DNA from: Aptenodytes patagonicus
Taxonomy: Eukaryota; Chordata; Aves; Sphenisciformes; Spheniscidae
DNA length: 64,000 nt
Reading direction: 5' to 3'
NCBI RefSeq assembly: GCF_965638725.1
Contig: NC_134950.1
Span: 22,720,932-22,784,931 of the forward strand
The translations under genes were made by a program, and so were the position numbers. Shown here in pieces: positions 1 through 12,200 of this stretch. Below the pieces are notes generated by a model. That model was not told the DNA's origin and searched no databases. It saw only the letters and a program-made list of their open reading frames with translations. Each line of letters begins with the position of its first letter. Position 1 is the first letter of the stretch.

Positions 1-305
1 CTGGTGCCTGGAGCACCTCCTCTCCCTCCTTCTTCACTGAACTTGGTGTCTGCAGAGCTGTTTCTCCCACATTTTTCTCACTCCTCTCTCTCACAGCTGC
101 TGCGCAGCATTTTTTATCTTCTCTTAAACATGTTATCACAGAGACACCACCAGTGATGCTGATGGGCTCAGCTTTGGTCAGTGGGAGGTCCATTTTGGAG
201 CTGGCTGAAACCAGCTCTGTCTGACATGAGGGCAGCTCCTGGTGTCTTCTCACAGAAGCCACCCCTGCAGCCCCACCCAACACCTGGACACATAAACCCA
301 ATACA
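1..305 (+). mobile_element. 3' part of an endogenous retrovirus LTR, cut by the window start
   Basis: The text from base 1 to the CCCAATACA end reads like the 3' half of a common avian ERV LTR: a TGGTGTCTGCAGAGCTGTTTCTC block, CTCACAGCTGCTGCGCAGCA, a CTTAAACATGTTATCACAGAG block, a GC-richer central stretch and a terminal CCCAATACA. I recognise the family by these blocks from general knowledge of bird genomes but cannot name the subfamily. No internal gag, pol or env is seen. The left part of the element lies outside the window, so a target duplication cannot be checked. It lies inside RIMS2 intron 1, antisense to that gene. Confidence 0.55.
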
Positions 306-1929
306 AATACTTACTCCATACCGAAAAAGAAGTGATACAATTTTTAGTTATGAATCTAGTGAGTTACATGCTTCCGTATAAATTCTTATGTAAGTTTTCA
401 TTTATTATGGCAATATGAACCTAACTATGAATTAAAAGGCAAAGAATAATTGGGTTGATGGACAAGAGTTCAATAACAATCCTTTCCTCCCTTTGTTTCA
501 CACACGGAGAAATTTTTTGAAGAAAAACTTTATTAAACTGAAACTAAGGCTAGAATACGTTTCAGTAACATAAATATAAAAACTATTATGCAGATGTTCA
601 AACCATCCCTAAAAAAGATACTGATGATGACCAAACATATTAAGCAATGGAAATGCACAGTAGAGCTCTTGTATAAACATCCTTCCACATCATGATAATA
701 CCGTTCAGTAACTTCATAAATACTGGATAAAAGTTATTTATGTCCAAGATAAAAGATACTTAATGGCAATTGCCCTCTTTTAACACAAGCCACCATCTTT
801 CTTGTGGGCAGCTTTACTGAACACCCAGCAGTGCCAATGGGAGGCAGGAGCTGTTTTTAAATAGGTCATCATTATTAAGGAAGTGCTTAGTCTCACTTGT
901 GTTAGGAACAGCAGTCCCTTTGAAAGACAAATTTTTCATGAATTACAGTAATAAAACACTCCTAAGCCCTTGTCAAAGAAAAACCTTGTGGCTATGAAGA
1001 GTGACAAAAAAATGCTACCAATTCTAAACTACTCTTTTTTATTTAACCTAAGAATAAAATTAGGACTATATCATTCAATTATTTCAATAATAACAACAAA
1101 AAAATATACAACAGTGCCTTTACTTATTTAATGACCCACTGAACTAATGAATTTTACTGGTAAACTTTCAGGAAATCCTTTCTTATTACAAGAGTAAATA
1201 TTGTAATTTGCAAAGCATATTGTATATTCTTTATGTGCACAATGGTCAAAAACTAAAAAAAACCCAAACTGATTATTAACTATTGAACCATGACTCAACT
1301 TCCATAGTGAAACTCTAGTTTCAGTGAATGCTTTTTTTTTATTATTTTAAAGTGTTATTAGGCAAAATTATAAAGTCAAAACAAAGGCACTATTTTAACC
1401 CATATTCCTTTTAATTAATGAATCTCTTACTTGAAAATAACTGGTCCTACTGAGTTAAGAAATAGTTATTTATGTCTGAGAAGTTAAGTTGGGGCACAAG
1501 TGTCAGTGTGATCATGGCCTAATTCTACAATTATTATCACTCTTGTTTGTATAGAACAAATACAACCATTCGAGATAGTTAATAGTTAAAAATCTAACTA
1601 AATGTTTATTTTGTCTTTCTCCAAATAAAAGCTTCTTTTATACAAGAGAATATCTGTGTTATAAAGGCTTTTCAAACATATAACTCAGACCAAGTTTTAG
1701 ACAAGAACACGCGGTAAATTCTGCGGAAGACATGTTCATATAAGCACTACAAAGTAGCTAAAAAAACTTATCTTCCAACCATGCCTAAATAAATTCAAAA
1801 TATATAAATGTACATCAGTGCTCAGCTATAGTCCATTAAATTTCATTCATCTTCAGCCACCTGAATGTTCAAATATCAAGCAGACAGAAGAATTCAACAC
1901 TTTCAAATACCAAGTACTTTCTCTGTACT

Positions 1930-2521
1930 TGTGCTGGTTTTGGCTGGGATAGAGTTAATTTTCTTCACAGTAGCTAGTATGGGGCTATGGTTTGGATTTG
2001 TGCTGGAAACAGTCTTGGTAACACAGGCACGTTTTCGTTACTGCTGAGCAGTGCTTACACAGAGTCAAGGCCTTTTCTGCTCCTCACACCACCCCACCAG
2101 CGGGTAGGCTGGGGGTGCACAAGAAGTTGGGAGGGGACACAGCCAGGACAGCTGACCGAAACTGGCCAAAGGGATATCCCATGCCATATGACGTCATGCT
2201 CAGCATATAAAGCTGGGGGAAGAAGAAGGAAGGGGGGGATGTTCAGAGTGATGGCGTTTGTCTTCCCAAGTGACCATTACGCGTGATGGAGCCCTGCTTT
2301 CCTGGAGATGGCTGAACACCTGCCTGCCGATGGGAAGGAGTGAATGAATTCCTTGTTTTGCTTTGCTTGTGCGCGGCTTTTGCTTTACCTATTAAACTGT
2401 CTTTATCTCAACCCATGAGTTTTCTCACTTTTACTCTTCCGATACTGTCCCCCATCGTACCGGGGGGAGTGAGCGAGCGGCTGTGTGGTGCTTAGTTGCC
2501 AGCTGGGGTTAAACCATGACA
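1930..2521 (+). mobile_element. Nearly full-length solo ERV LTR (ERVL-like family)
   Basis: The element begins TGTGCTGGTTTTGGCTGGGATAGAG and ends GGGTTAAACCATGACA, so it has TG...CA ends. It is flanked by GTACT (1925-1929) and GTATT (2522-2526), a 5-bp target duplication with one mismatch. Inside are a perfect CRE (TGACGTCA, 2189-2196), a TATA box (TATAAA, 2206-2211) and an ATTAAA polyadenylation signal (2391-2396). No internal retroviral sequence is attached, so it is a solo LTR left by recombination between two LTRs. It lies antisense in RIMS2 intron 1. A truncated relative in the same orientation is at 57.0-57.5 kb. The family is recognised by its opening sequence; ERVL assignment is by memory of bird repeats. 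Confidence 0.8.
2189..2196 (+). promoter_or_regulatory. Perfect CRE (TGACGTCA) in the U3 of the solo LTR
   Basis: The palindrome TGACGTCA lies 9 bp upstream of the LTR TATA box (2206-2211), the usual place for a core-promoter CRE bound by CREB/ATF factors. In the related LTR at 57.0 kb the matching positions read TAACATCA, so the site is lost there. Whether it works as a promoter or enhancer in this genome is not shown by sequence. Confidence 0.55.
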
Positions 2522-3576
2522 GTATTCTACCCTGAAAATACCTTTTTCTTGGCTCAGTGCCTTCACAGCACCCTCTACAGTATTTTTTCAGATAAACCAT
2601 AAACAGGGGAGGAAAAAAATATATTTGGATTTTCTGATACATATTTTTAAAAATGGAAGATACAATTTTTAAAAAGAAATGTGGATACTAGGTAAAAAAA
2701 CAATTTTCTTTCAATCATATTGGGATTTTGCTTAACTTTACAACCTGCTAACTTTTGAATTTCCCTGGCATTTTTGGTAAAGTTCAGCAGAATAATTAAA
2801 ATTCCTGCTTCACTTGAAATGTCTTCTGATGTGATATATATTAGCATGGAATTAATACCAGCACTTGTGAAGTATTTCCCATTCAGTTAAATTTAGCTCC
2901 TCAAACCTACCACTTATATGTAAATCAGACTATCAGCAAAGCTTCCACAGGCATAATTTTACAACCAATCCAAAAAGCCAATAAATTATTAAAAATCAGA
3001 ACAAGAAGCTTCATTCTATTCATAAATTAAAATTGAGTTCTTACTTTTAAACAGTTCATATTGTTTACCGTGATATTTCATATCTGTAATGTTACAAGTA
3101 TTTTATAAAAAGTAAGATTTTTCCTGAAGCATTTTAACTTTAGTACAAAACACGTGTTCAATAAAAGTATAATCCTCAGCCTTCTAAACGTGACAGTGAT
3201 GCTATTTTTCTAGCTGTTAGATAATACATGGTTCAGCTGTCACTTACTGTGCAGCAGTCGGTTACACAGAGTGAAATGAATCATAATCGCAATGACTAAC
3301 CAAATTAATGAAAGCATGCTGAATCAAAACCCATGTTCCCAAACTGTCTTAGGGCCTGATTCAGCAAAAATGTATTTGATTTCTATACCACAAAACATCT
3401 TTTGCAGATACCTGTTTATCCAGGCTTTTAAAGCAAGAAAGTGCTGAATTCAGAATGCATAGCAATTCAATAGTATGTTTTTAACAGACAACTATCAAAA
3501 GTGACCTATCCACTTGCAAATACACAGTAGCTAAATAAATATTGTTAAAGCAATGGCTAACTGGCAGAAAAGAAGA

Positions 3577-3622
3577 AATTCAAAGAATAGAAGATATTAA
3601 AATTCAAAGAATAGAAGATATT
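3577..3622. repeat. Tandem duplication, 22-bp unit, period 24
   Basis: The 22-base string starting AATTCAAAGAATAG occurs at 3577-3598 and again, identical, at 3601-3622, with AA between. A partial third echo (TTCAAGATATTCAAAG) follows. It looks like a recent local duplication in intronic DNA. Confidence 0.85.
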
Positions 3623-5319
3623 CAAGATATTCAAAGCATATGTTGAAATGTCTCTAACTTCCGTTGATACATAGCAAAAGAGAGATAGTGTGTGAGTTAT
3701 GGAAAGAAATTATCAACTTAAATTGAGTTTATGGAGTTTTCTTTGGGTCTTAATGTTACACTGTTTTAAGTTTACAAGTAGTAGACAAATCCTGTGCTTG
3801 TAACTTCTCATCTAGCAATCAGACTAGCTTCACCTATGAGATTCTATCCTCCGGCTTAAAATATCCACTAATCATTCTTATTGGTGAATGCATGTGAAGA
3901 TTTTCTTTGCAATGTACTTTTGTTGATAGGTATGCTTAATCCCACATGCTGGAAAGATCTTGTATTCCTAGGTCTTCTTTTAGATCTCATTATTCGAAGG
4001 CTTTCTGAAGTTAGTATAAAAGATATACCAAATCCTAAGAATAACCTTGGACTAGAAGGGAAACATACTCAGGTTCCCAGCAGTGAGTCTCAAATAGTAA
4101 AGATATGGATAAATAAGCATGCCCTAATTAATAATTGATTGAAATATAAGCAAAAGATGCAGATTGACAAACAGGCTTCTAAAGAAATCTAGAGAACCAT
4201 AAAAGTCAGTGCCAGTAGGGAAAGTGCCTACGGCATTCTTATAAGACCAAATAGTGAGGAGTTACTCTCAAAGGCAGAACTCTGAGGGTGAGATTCAACT
4301 TACCTAGCTCAAGATGTCTACAAGGTAGACCTCTACATCTGACACATTCACTGTCTTAAGTCCATAGCCAGAAATAGGCTCTGCAATTCATCCAGCCTAT
4401 TTGAAATGTCTAATTTAAGATGAGATGGATCACATCCTAAAGACACCTCTTCATTTCCATTTGCTTTAAATTGAATCTAAGCTATTTCAGATGTAGATGT
4501 CTTACACTGTAGATGTGCACATCTGGTCAGAAGAATTCCAGAGATTGCCTGGGCTCAGTCCTTAACCCAAGCTCTAAATGTTGTAACACGGGAATGAAAA
4601 AGATACCAAAACTGAGGCAATCGTTTTCATTAACCAAGGAATTCTGTGAGTGCTGAACCTAAAGAAGTCTGATTTCGTGAGGACTCACAGCTCATGATCG
4701 ATTTATTTTGATGTCTATGATTGGTTCTCCCCTACAAGGACTCCTTGGTATGTAACATGGTGTGAGCAGACTTTTCCACAGTCAGGAGTGTGGACAATCC
4801 CTTTCCACTACCCATCTACTTATTTTCATTAGAACCTTAGTAATTAAGTATCTTTGGGACCTCAACTTTTTTGTCAAATTTGTTGTAAGCCAACAGCTTC
4901 CACAGACTGAATAAATATAGCAGAGGACGCAACTGTTTCCCTTACAATGGTGTAGCAGTTATGTCTTTCCAAGGAGGTGCAAGATCTGTCTTGTACACCT
5001 TTCTCAGATTGAGGAGATTTGAACACAGCTCTTTCTTCCCTAACAAACAAGTTATGGGCAAATCTGGAATAAGATTATTCTGCATCCTACCAGTGAAGTT
5101 GTACAACAGTGCAGTCAGGAATGTGAATGTATGGACAAGCACGAGAAAGTCTAAATAGCTCTGTGATTAGGATACTCTCTAGAGGCAAATCCTTGTTCTT
5201 GCTCCAAGGGCTGTTTGTGCATTTTATTTAAGCACTCTAATGCAAAAATTCATAAGAGGCATCTGATACAGACAGAATACAACTCAACAAGGATGAAGAC
5301 AAACACTATGCATAGCTGA

Positions 5320-6267
5320 GGTAATCAACTTCAAAATACAAAATGAGGAATGATTGATTCAACAGCAGTCCTGCAGAAAAGCATGTTGAAGGTATAGTAG
5401 ATCACAAGCTGACCATGAGTCCAGAATGCTATATCACAACAAAAAACCCAAACACACATGACACTGACTGTACAAGGAAAGTGTTCTGTGCAAGACACAT
5501 GGTGTTAATCCCTGTGCTCTCCCCATATACTTTTGTTTGGAATACTGCATCTGGTTTTGGACATTGTATTTCAAACAAGATCAGTTAGAAAGTATATAAA
5601 GAACAGCAACAAGAATGGTCAAAAGTCTAGAAAACATGACCTGTTGAGTCTACAGAAAGGAGATTATGAGAATCTACAGGAGGAGATATGATCACATTTG
5701 TGAAATATATAAAACATTGCTGCAAACAGAAGAGTGACAAACCGCTCTGCATTTTCAATGAGGACAGAGTAAGTAGCAAATGGCAGGAAAGAGATTTAGG
5801 TTTAACAGTGGGGGAAAAAGTCTAATGGTAAGGATAATGACTCTGAGTAACTGAGACAAATTACTTAGGGAGTTCAAGGAATCTCCATCCCTGGTTAAGT
5901 CAGTAGTTGGATTCATTGTTCTCATACCTTTCAGTAGTAAACTGTTGTTTGAAAAAACTGTAGAAGTTCCATACTGGATCCATGAGCTTTACCCTAAAAT
6001 CTGTTCGGCCCACTGCTCACCTTCTCCTATGTAGGCAGCACAGCTCTTGCAGAGCTGATTAGCTCAAATTGTGTGTGTTGTCTGTTATGTACCCTTGCCT
6101 CGGCCATGAAGCCTACTACTGAGGTGGGCCCTCACAGTTGGGAATCACTAGATTAGACAAATAAGTGTCAGGAATTGCTATCTTATAGTTGGTCATACCT
6201 CAAGGCAAGGGATTAATTGGGAGACCTCTTGAGGTCCCAACCAGCCTTATTTTCTATTATCCTATGT
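5320..6267 (+). mobile_element. Old, diverged CR1 LINE 3' fragment with an internal interruption
   Basis: Despite heavy decay the order of CR1 landmarks is kept: 'GGTATAGTAGATCACAAGCTGACCATGAGTCC' at about 5390-5420, 'GGAATACTGCATCTGGTTTTGG' near 5540, 'AACAGCAACAAGAATGGTCAAAAGTCTAGAAAACATGACC' at 5602-5642, the 'TTTAGGTTTAACA' and 'GGAATCTCCATCCCTGG' motifs near 5800-5895, then the 3' tail with 'TTAGACAAATAAGTGTCAGG' (from about 6153) and 'GACCTCTTGAGGTCCCAACCAG' (6221-6242). Between about 5906 and 6145 there is sequence that does not fit CR1 and is either an insertion or very decayed. The ends are approximate. No ORF survives. Confidence 0.7.
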
Positions 6268-8568
6268 GCTACCTGGGCTTTAAACAGCTTTAAAAGCATT
6301 ACTTCTCATTCATCCTTTCTGTAAAGAGAAAAATGTATAAATGCACCAAGAGTTAGAGTAACCATATATCGAAAAAGATTTCTTGCTGACACACTGGAGT
6401 ACTCATTTCTGAAAAGTTATATGAAAAATGGTTGCAAAACATTTTCCAAAAAAGGCTGACTGCTTCTAACTAACAATTTTATTTAAAGGTCAAAACATTT
6501 GATATCCCTCATATGCTTAAGATAATACACATTCTAAAGAAATACTGCCCTCACAAATACATAGAACCAAAATGCCACATTATATCAAATACTTAGTAAT
6601 GCTATATGACCTGTGAGATATTCTATGTTCAAATACAATACAATATTTGCTAGCAGAAACCAGTCACCTTAAAAATATTAATGTTAAATAAAGAAAGAAT
6701 AAGTTATCAGGAAGTATTTAAACAACTTCATATGACACTTAAGAAGAAAGAACCAACCCCATAGAGACAGTAAAAAGAAAATAACTTTTTAATGTTTTAT
6801 TTAAAGATTTTCGTTGTGAATTTTCTAAATAGAAACACTTGGACTTTTTTGAAACACAAGTTCAGCTCTTGCTAACTCCTGCTAGAATAGGATCTCTCAC
6901 TATGGTTTTAATAAAAGAGTATAAAGTCTAAATCAAAGATATGCTTCAGGCTCTCACATCAAAACTTCAAAACTCCAAAAGATACCTAAAGCAGACTATT
7001 ATAAACTCCTCCCCTATCAAAATGCATTAATTTTATTTCAGTTTCTCAATATGCAACTAAGATCACTCTGCAAACATGTTTAGGCAGAGAAATGTGATGA
7101 CAGCTGATATTTGAATTCAAGACTATAAAAGAACTATCTTCCACCTTCAATGAAAACAGCAGAGAACAGTATAAATTACTTTGAATGCTTACTCTCCAAA
7201 AATGATAGGTATTAACTTCTTAAATGCACTACTACTCCCCTGTACAGTCTTGTGCTGTTACATTAACTCTTATAATCTCAGTCCTGACTGATGCCTTTGC
7301 AGCTTCAAGACAATACCTTGGAGAAACAACATGATTTAACAGTCAAACATAATATCATGCAGAAGCAGCTTTTCAGCACAGCACTGATTCTGCAATTTTA
7401 TTGTATCACCAGAAGTTTAACAAATCACAAGATGCAGTTGCTGGACTTTATTGAGTTTACAAAAGCACTACCAGATTAGAAGTAAACTGTTCTTATTAAT
7501 AAACTATAATATACCCTCAACAGACAGTTATACTTTAAGGATGTAACAGTTCCTCCTGTTACACCACATAGCCCTGCAAAAGAGACAAAATCTAAACTCA
7601 GTAAGCATTGAAAACAATGTGGTTTGATTTGAACTTAAGATTTCTAATATGAATTAATTTCTCTGAAAGACAACTGGTTTTGAATGCCATTTTTAAACAA
7701 TTAGTATTTAAAGAGATTCTTCCCGCTTATGAGTCTAAATTAAGATGACTCACTGTTGCTCACTTTTAAAGAGATTAGGTTGCCTATGATAACTTGTAGC
7801 TATTAACCATGATATAGTAAGACATATGATTAAGACAGCCCACGTGATCTAATCTTAACTCAAAAAATCATCCCCACCTCAAAGCTCATTGTAAAGGTGT
7901 AATGTCTGTTGCAGCCAAACAAGTATAGAAGAGATCATAACTCATCATTTCTTGTGTTCCTTTGGGTTTTATCTCCCCAAGTTCCTGTCAAAAAAGCCAT
8001 CAGAGAAGATGGTCAGAAAAAAGGAAAGACAGCAACACAAAAAAAATCTTTCTTGGAAAAGGTAGGCCTAATGGACTTAGAAACTTTCATAGCCTTCTGA
8101 CTGACTGTGAATACGACAGTAAAACTTTAAGGAAGGCAGTAAAGCAGAGGGGTGAGAGGTGGCATTCAGCTGAAGAAAATTCCCAAGACTGTCAAGTCTA
8201 CCTTACAGATAAAAACTGAACATTTATATACATGGCTAATTTCACATTCCACTGGATTAAATTTCAAAGTTCAAACCATTATATTACTTTTTCCTCCTTA
8301 TTATGGAACTTCGAATATGCTGCAAGTATTTTAAAACTTCACTGGCAGGGTAAAAACATTTTATATCAGTTCTGTAGTAACCTACCACTTCTGTGTACTT
8401 TCGCACTTACAATACATACACTAATTAAGCTGTTGTTTCAATGGAAAAATCAATTATTTGACATCCTCAGTTATTTAGACGTTACCCAGCTCACAGATGC
8501 ATGCAGACAAAATCCAGAATGGACTATTCAGCCCCCTAACCTCACTTCCAGAGACCACTGAATTTTAC
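6268..8568. other. Intronic AT-rich DNA, no gene recognised
   Basis: This is single-copy-looking AT-rich sequence in RIMS2 intron 1. Only short open frames occur, on both strands, and none has a recognisable domain or splice context. No repeat family was recognised. Confidence 0.6.
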
Positions 8569-8904
8569 TCAGTCACCACTTTCTAGGATACAGTCCCAGC
8601 GCCTTAAAGTATGATCTACGGTCTTGTCCTTAAGATGTAAAATTAAATATTTTCTTCTTTTTGTTTCAAAGAATGCAAAAGCAGACTTATTTGACAAGAT
8701 TTCAGAAAGCACATACTGGCTGGTGTTAAATAACTGTTTTTTGGGTTCTTTATTAACTAAATCCTGTATCAGTTTTTCTATTTTTTGTCCCCATATGATG
8801 TCAGGCCTTTCTACATCCAACCCATCCTGCTTGTACTTTTCGAATGCAGGAACATCAGCACTATTGCAGTCTTCTGAAATTTTACCCAACATTAACATTA
8901 GCAA
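8569..8904 (-). other. Unidentified 111-codon open frame in RIMS2 intron 1
   Basis: A minus-strand frame opens near 8904 and closes with TGA at 8569-8571. The product is charged and soluble-looking, with segments such as FEKYKQDGLDVERPD and IEKLIQDLVNKEPKK, no membrane segment and no signal peptide. I do not recognise a family. The codons look more protein-like than the overlapping plus-strand frame, but there is no promoter, and splice sites are ambiguous (an ATTTCAG stands at the start). It could be a fossil exon, a retrocopy fragment, a transposon remnant or chance. The evidence is only openness and composition. Confidence 0.2.
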
Positions 8905-9260
8905 ACCCAGTAATTAGTGTAACTGCCAGTCTGCATAATCACCAAATACATTCTGCTTAGTCACTAAGAGGAAGTACTACTGCTATTATTTGTAGACAGT
9001 GCCCAAAAGTGTGCTAGATGCTTTAGAGAACAGTTGTAAACATTGGGTCTTCTTGAAGAGCAAATGGTACAAGCCATAACTTCCTAACAAGTATTATCCA
9101 CAGCATAAAATATCTAAGCATGTGGTAAGAGAGAAGAATAAGGAATAACGACAATTTTGAGAGAGGCCTAAAACTCAGTACAAATTGTTAAAACAAAAGA
9201 AAGGGGAGATGATAAAGAATATTAGGAGGGAGCAGAGAATGAGGTAGTAGGAAGGGAAAA

Positions 9261-9290
9261 GGGCAGGGCAGAGGGCAGGGCAGGGGACAG
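9261..9290. repeat. GGGCA-rich simple repeat
   Basis: The G-rich stretch GGGCAGGGCAGAGGGCAGGG and its continuation holds six or seven G-runs of three or more within 30 bases, on a purine-rich background from 9220. It could fold as a G-quadruplex on the plus strand. Otherwise it is a low-complexity tract. Confidence 0.7.
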
Positions 9291-12200
9291 CTACCTTCCT
9301 CAACTATATATGTTTGTATAACTTCCACTATCACTTACTTTACACTGCATAAAGTTATTACTTTTAAAGCCACCTTGACCATATTTTATTTTATAATACA
9401 TAGAAACAAGAGCAAAATGATGAGTGGTGTAGCAATGGACTGTTCTGATCAGCACTCCAGATTCAGACAAAGCGCAGTGTAAGTTATAGAAGCATAACTT
9501 ACTTAAACAACTAACGTTGCTTGGAGTCCTAGTTTACTATCTAGCCAAAAGCAAATCTTTTTGCATTACCCTATAAACTTTGGAAATTCCCATATACATA
9601 TCTCTATTTTCAAAAAACAAAACCAATAATCACCACCTACATCTCTTTCATCCCTCCAGCCCCAAAATCCAAATCCTAAAAGTACAATGCTTTTAAAGCA
9701 GTGTAAATCAGAGTTGATTCTTTATAAAGCAGGATAATTATTTATAAAGCAGTACAATAGCTTTGTGAGGCGGATATTTACACTTCTGTGACTCACAGAC
9801 ATCAATCTATTGCTTCCTCTCCCCCAGGCCCAGCATCTTGCCCCACGTCTCACCCACAGTGCCCCACAGAGCCCACACAGTAGCTTCTTTGAGGTCCGCT
9901 TGTCAGAGATTTTGGTTCAGTCAGTGTAGCTACGTAATTTTTACTATGGCTGTGCAATCACGGACACAGCAACTGAGCACACGCAAGGCTGCAGTCAGTT
10001 GTGCCTTCCTAAAGCTTACTCTGGACTTGACAGTGGTGGCTAACAGAGAGCCACCATTCTCTAGCTAGCCCACCGTGTTTCCATCTGTCTTCTCCCCCTG
10101 GATAAAACAGATGACAATGCCAGCTGATTTCAGACACACACACATACAAAAGAGAACTTTTATAAGGACCTCATGTTAAACCTGTGATGCTCTGCAAATA
10201 TATGAAAAGCTGGATGATTTCACAATGAAATTTCTCTTGGGAAAACTTGTCTTCTACTGGGCCAAGCTGTCTATACCCATGAAAAGCGGAAATGCATGTA
10301 TTTTCACAGCTGCGAGTCTGACTTTACAAGGAGAGCATTTTATCTTCAGAATAGTTAGGCAAAGGAGCTGGAAACTCATGATACTGCAAGTAGAAAAGCG
10401 TATATGCACATCACACAGGCTGAAACATAAATCTTTACAAATAATGTCAACATCCTAGCATCTTCTACAAATCTTTTTTCTGTGTGCATCCTCTCAAGCC
10501 AGTCCTTTGATATAGAAATAAAGTACAAATGAAAAGTAAAAAAGCACAAGACTGGTCCCATAAATCAATCCATATGGAGCAAATGTGCTATCTAAAATCC
10601 ATTAGAAAGCTTACACACACAAAACTAGAATTTATAAGAGAAAGGATGTGCGTAATGTAAAGGAAAAGGCATCATCAAAAGTTCTACGCTATATGCATGA
10701 AAGTAAAACACCCACAAATATAGAAGTTGAAAATATGTAAATATTCCTGTAACAGCAGAGAAGGACTTACACCCAGTGTACAGACATAAATTCACTCTCT
10801 CTGAGTGTCATGTGTTATGCATATTAAATATTATGCAAAATACACATTCAATAACCTTGTCAAAAAGGCACCGTCTTAGCACATGACATTCAAAATGCAC
10901 TCCAAGGGTCCCAAAAATTCCAGAAGAGAGACAGTGGAAGCAGCAGAGTTTGCTGCCCATCCTCCTTTTTAAAGCGGAAGCTCTGCCACAGGAACACAGG
11001 GCACAACTGTAGCTAGGCGCATTTCACAGACCGAACCAGGCCAAAGGAGAGAGCAAATCTGGAAAGCTTCTGCTTTCCATGCCATCATGTTCCAGCAAAT
11101 CCTGGCAAGAATTCATGCTGACCCAATCACTATTAGTTGCTACAGATTACAACTCAATACCATCTGCATTTCCTTTCCCCAAAAAGAGTAAAACAAGCAT
11201 AAGGAGAAGAACTTATGTATCTATTTTAAATCCACACATATTTACCCCAGGGAGTGAAAGGAAAAGAATAAATAGTCCACATTACAGATGTGAGTCACAC
11301 TACTTAATGCACTTTTGGAAGATGCTCAAATACCACAGTGATGGGCACAGCAAAAGAATTTGAAAAGCACAAAATAGAAATAGAATGGAGAAAGGAAGTA
11401 GAGCCCAGGGACTAGCCATTCATACTGACACTCAATCACGATAAATTATCAGAAAAATTAGAGGAAATCCATGCTTGCCCCTTTCTACAACATTTGTACA
11501 GTTCTTGTGATAATATCTCTAAATGCCAACTCTTGTTTTCAGCATCTTTTTTTATCCTCCCATATTTCTCCATGGAATGAAATGACACAATTTTATTGCT
11601 TAGTCAGACAAAAATACCTTCCACTTCAAAAGGAGCTTGCCTTCGAGGAGAATTACACTTGAACAAAGACTGCAGGATTTAGCTCTATATTTATCTTTAT
11701 GCAATAACAGTAGTTCATTCATATAAATATAGGGGGGTTCTTTCTTCTTCTTTCTCTTCTCTTGACAGAAGGAAAACATCTGTCAAGAGAATTAAACTCA
11801 GTAATATCTACCTAAAAATGCAGAACAAGCTCTGGTATGACTTTGGTGCAGGGTTGTGCTTCATAAATCCGTAGATATTTTCAGAATAAACATGTACCTG
11901 ATAGTTCAAGGAGCCACTTCACTTTAAGAAAAATGAAACTGGTGAGTTATTCATCTGACACGAGATCACTTCTCAGTATCCTATAAAATATTGTGGGCCA
12001 TCTGTCCAAATTCCATTGACAACAGCATTATCCTGAGAGAGGTGTTTCAGGCTATCCTTTGTGTCTAAACTTTACGCCACACCATTTCCCTCACGGCTTA
12101 CACAGAACTCAAGAGGAAGCTTTAGTGACACATAATGAGAAACTAAACCCCACATGAAGTTTATAGTTTGTCTTTAGATTTGATGAAGACCTTTCTTTTG

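Noticed and set aside
1865-2286. Overlapping plus-strand frames in the 1.9-kb LTR
   Set aside because: They lie within a non-coding LTR. Similar words in the 57-kb frame reflect shared LTR sequence, not a conserved protein.
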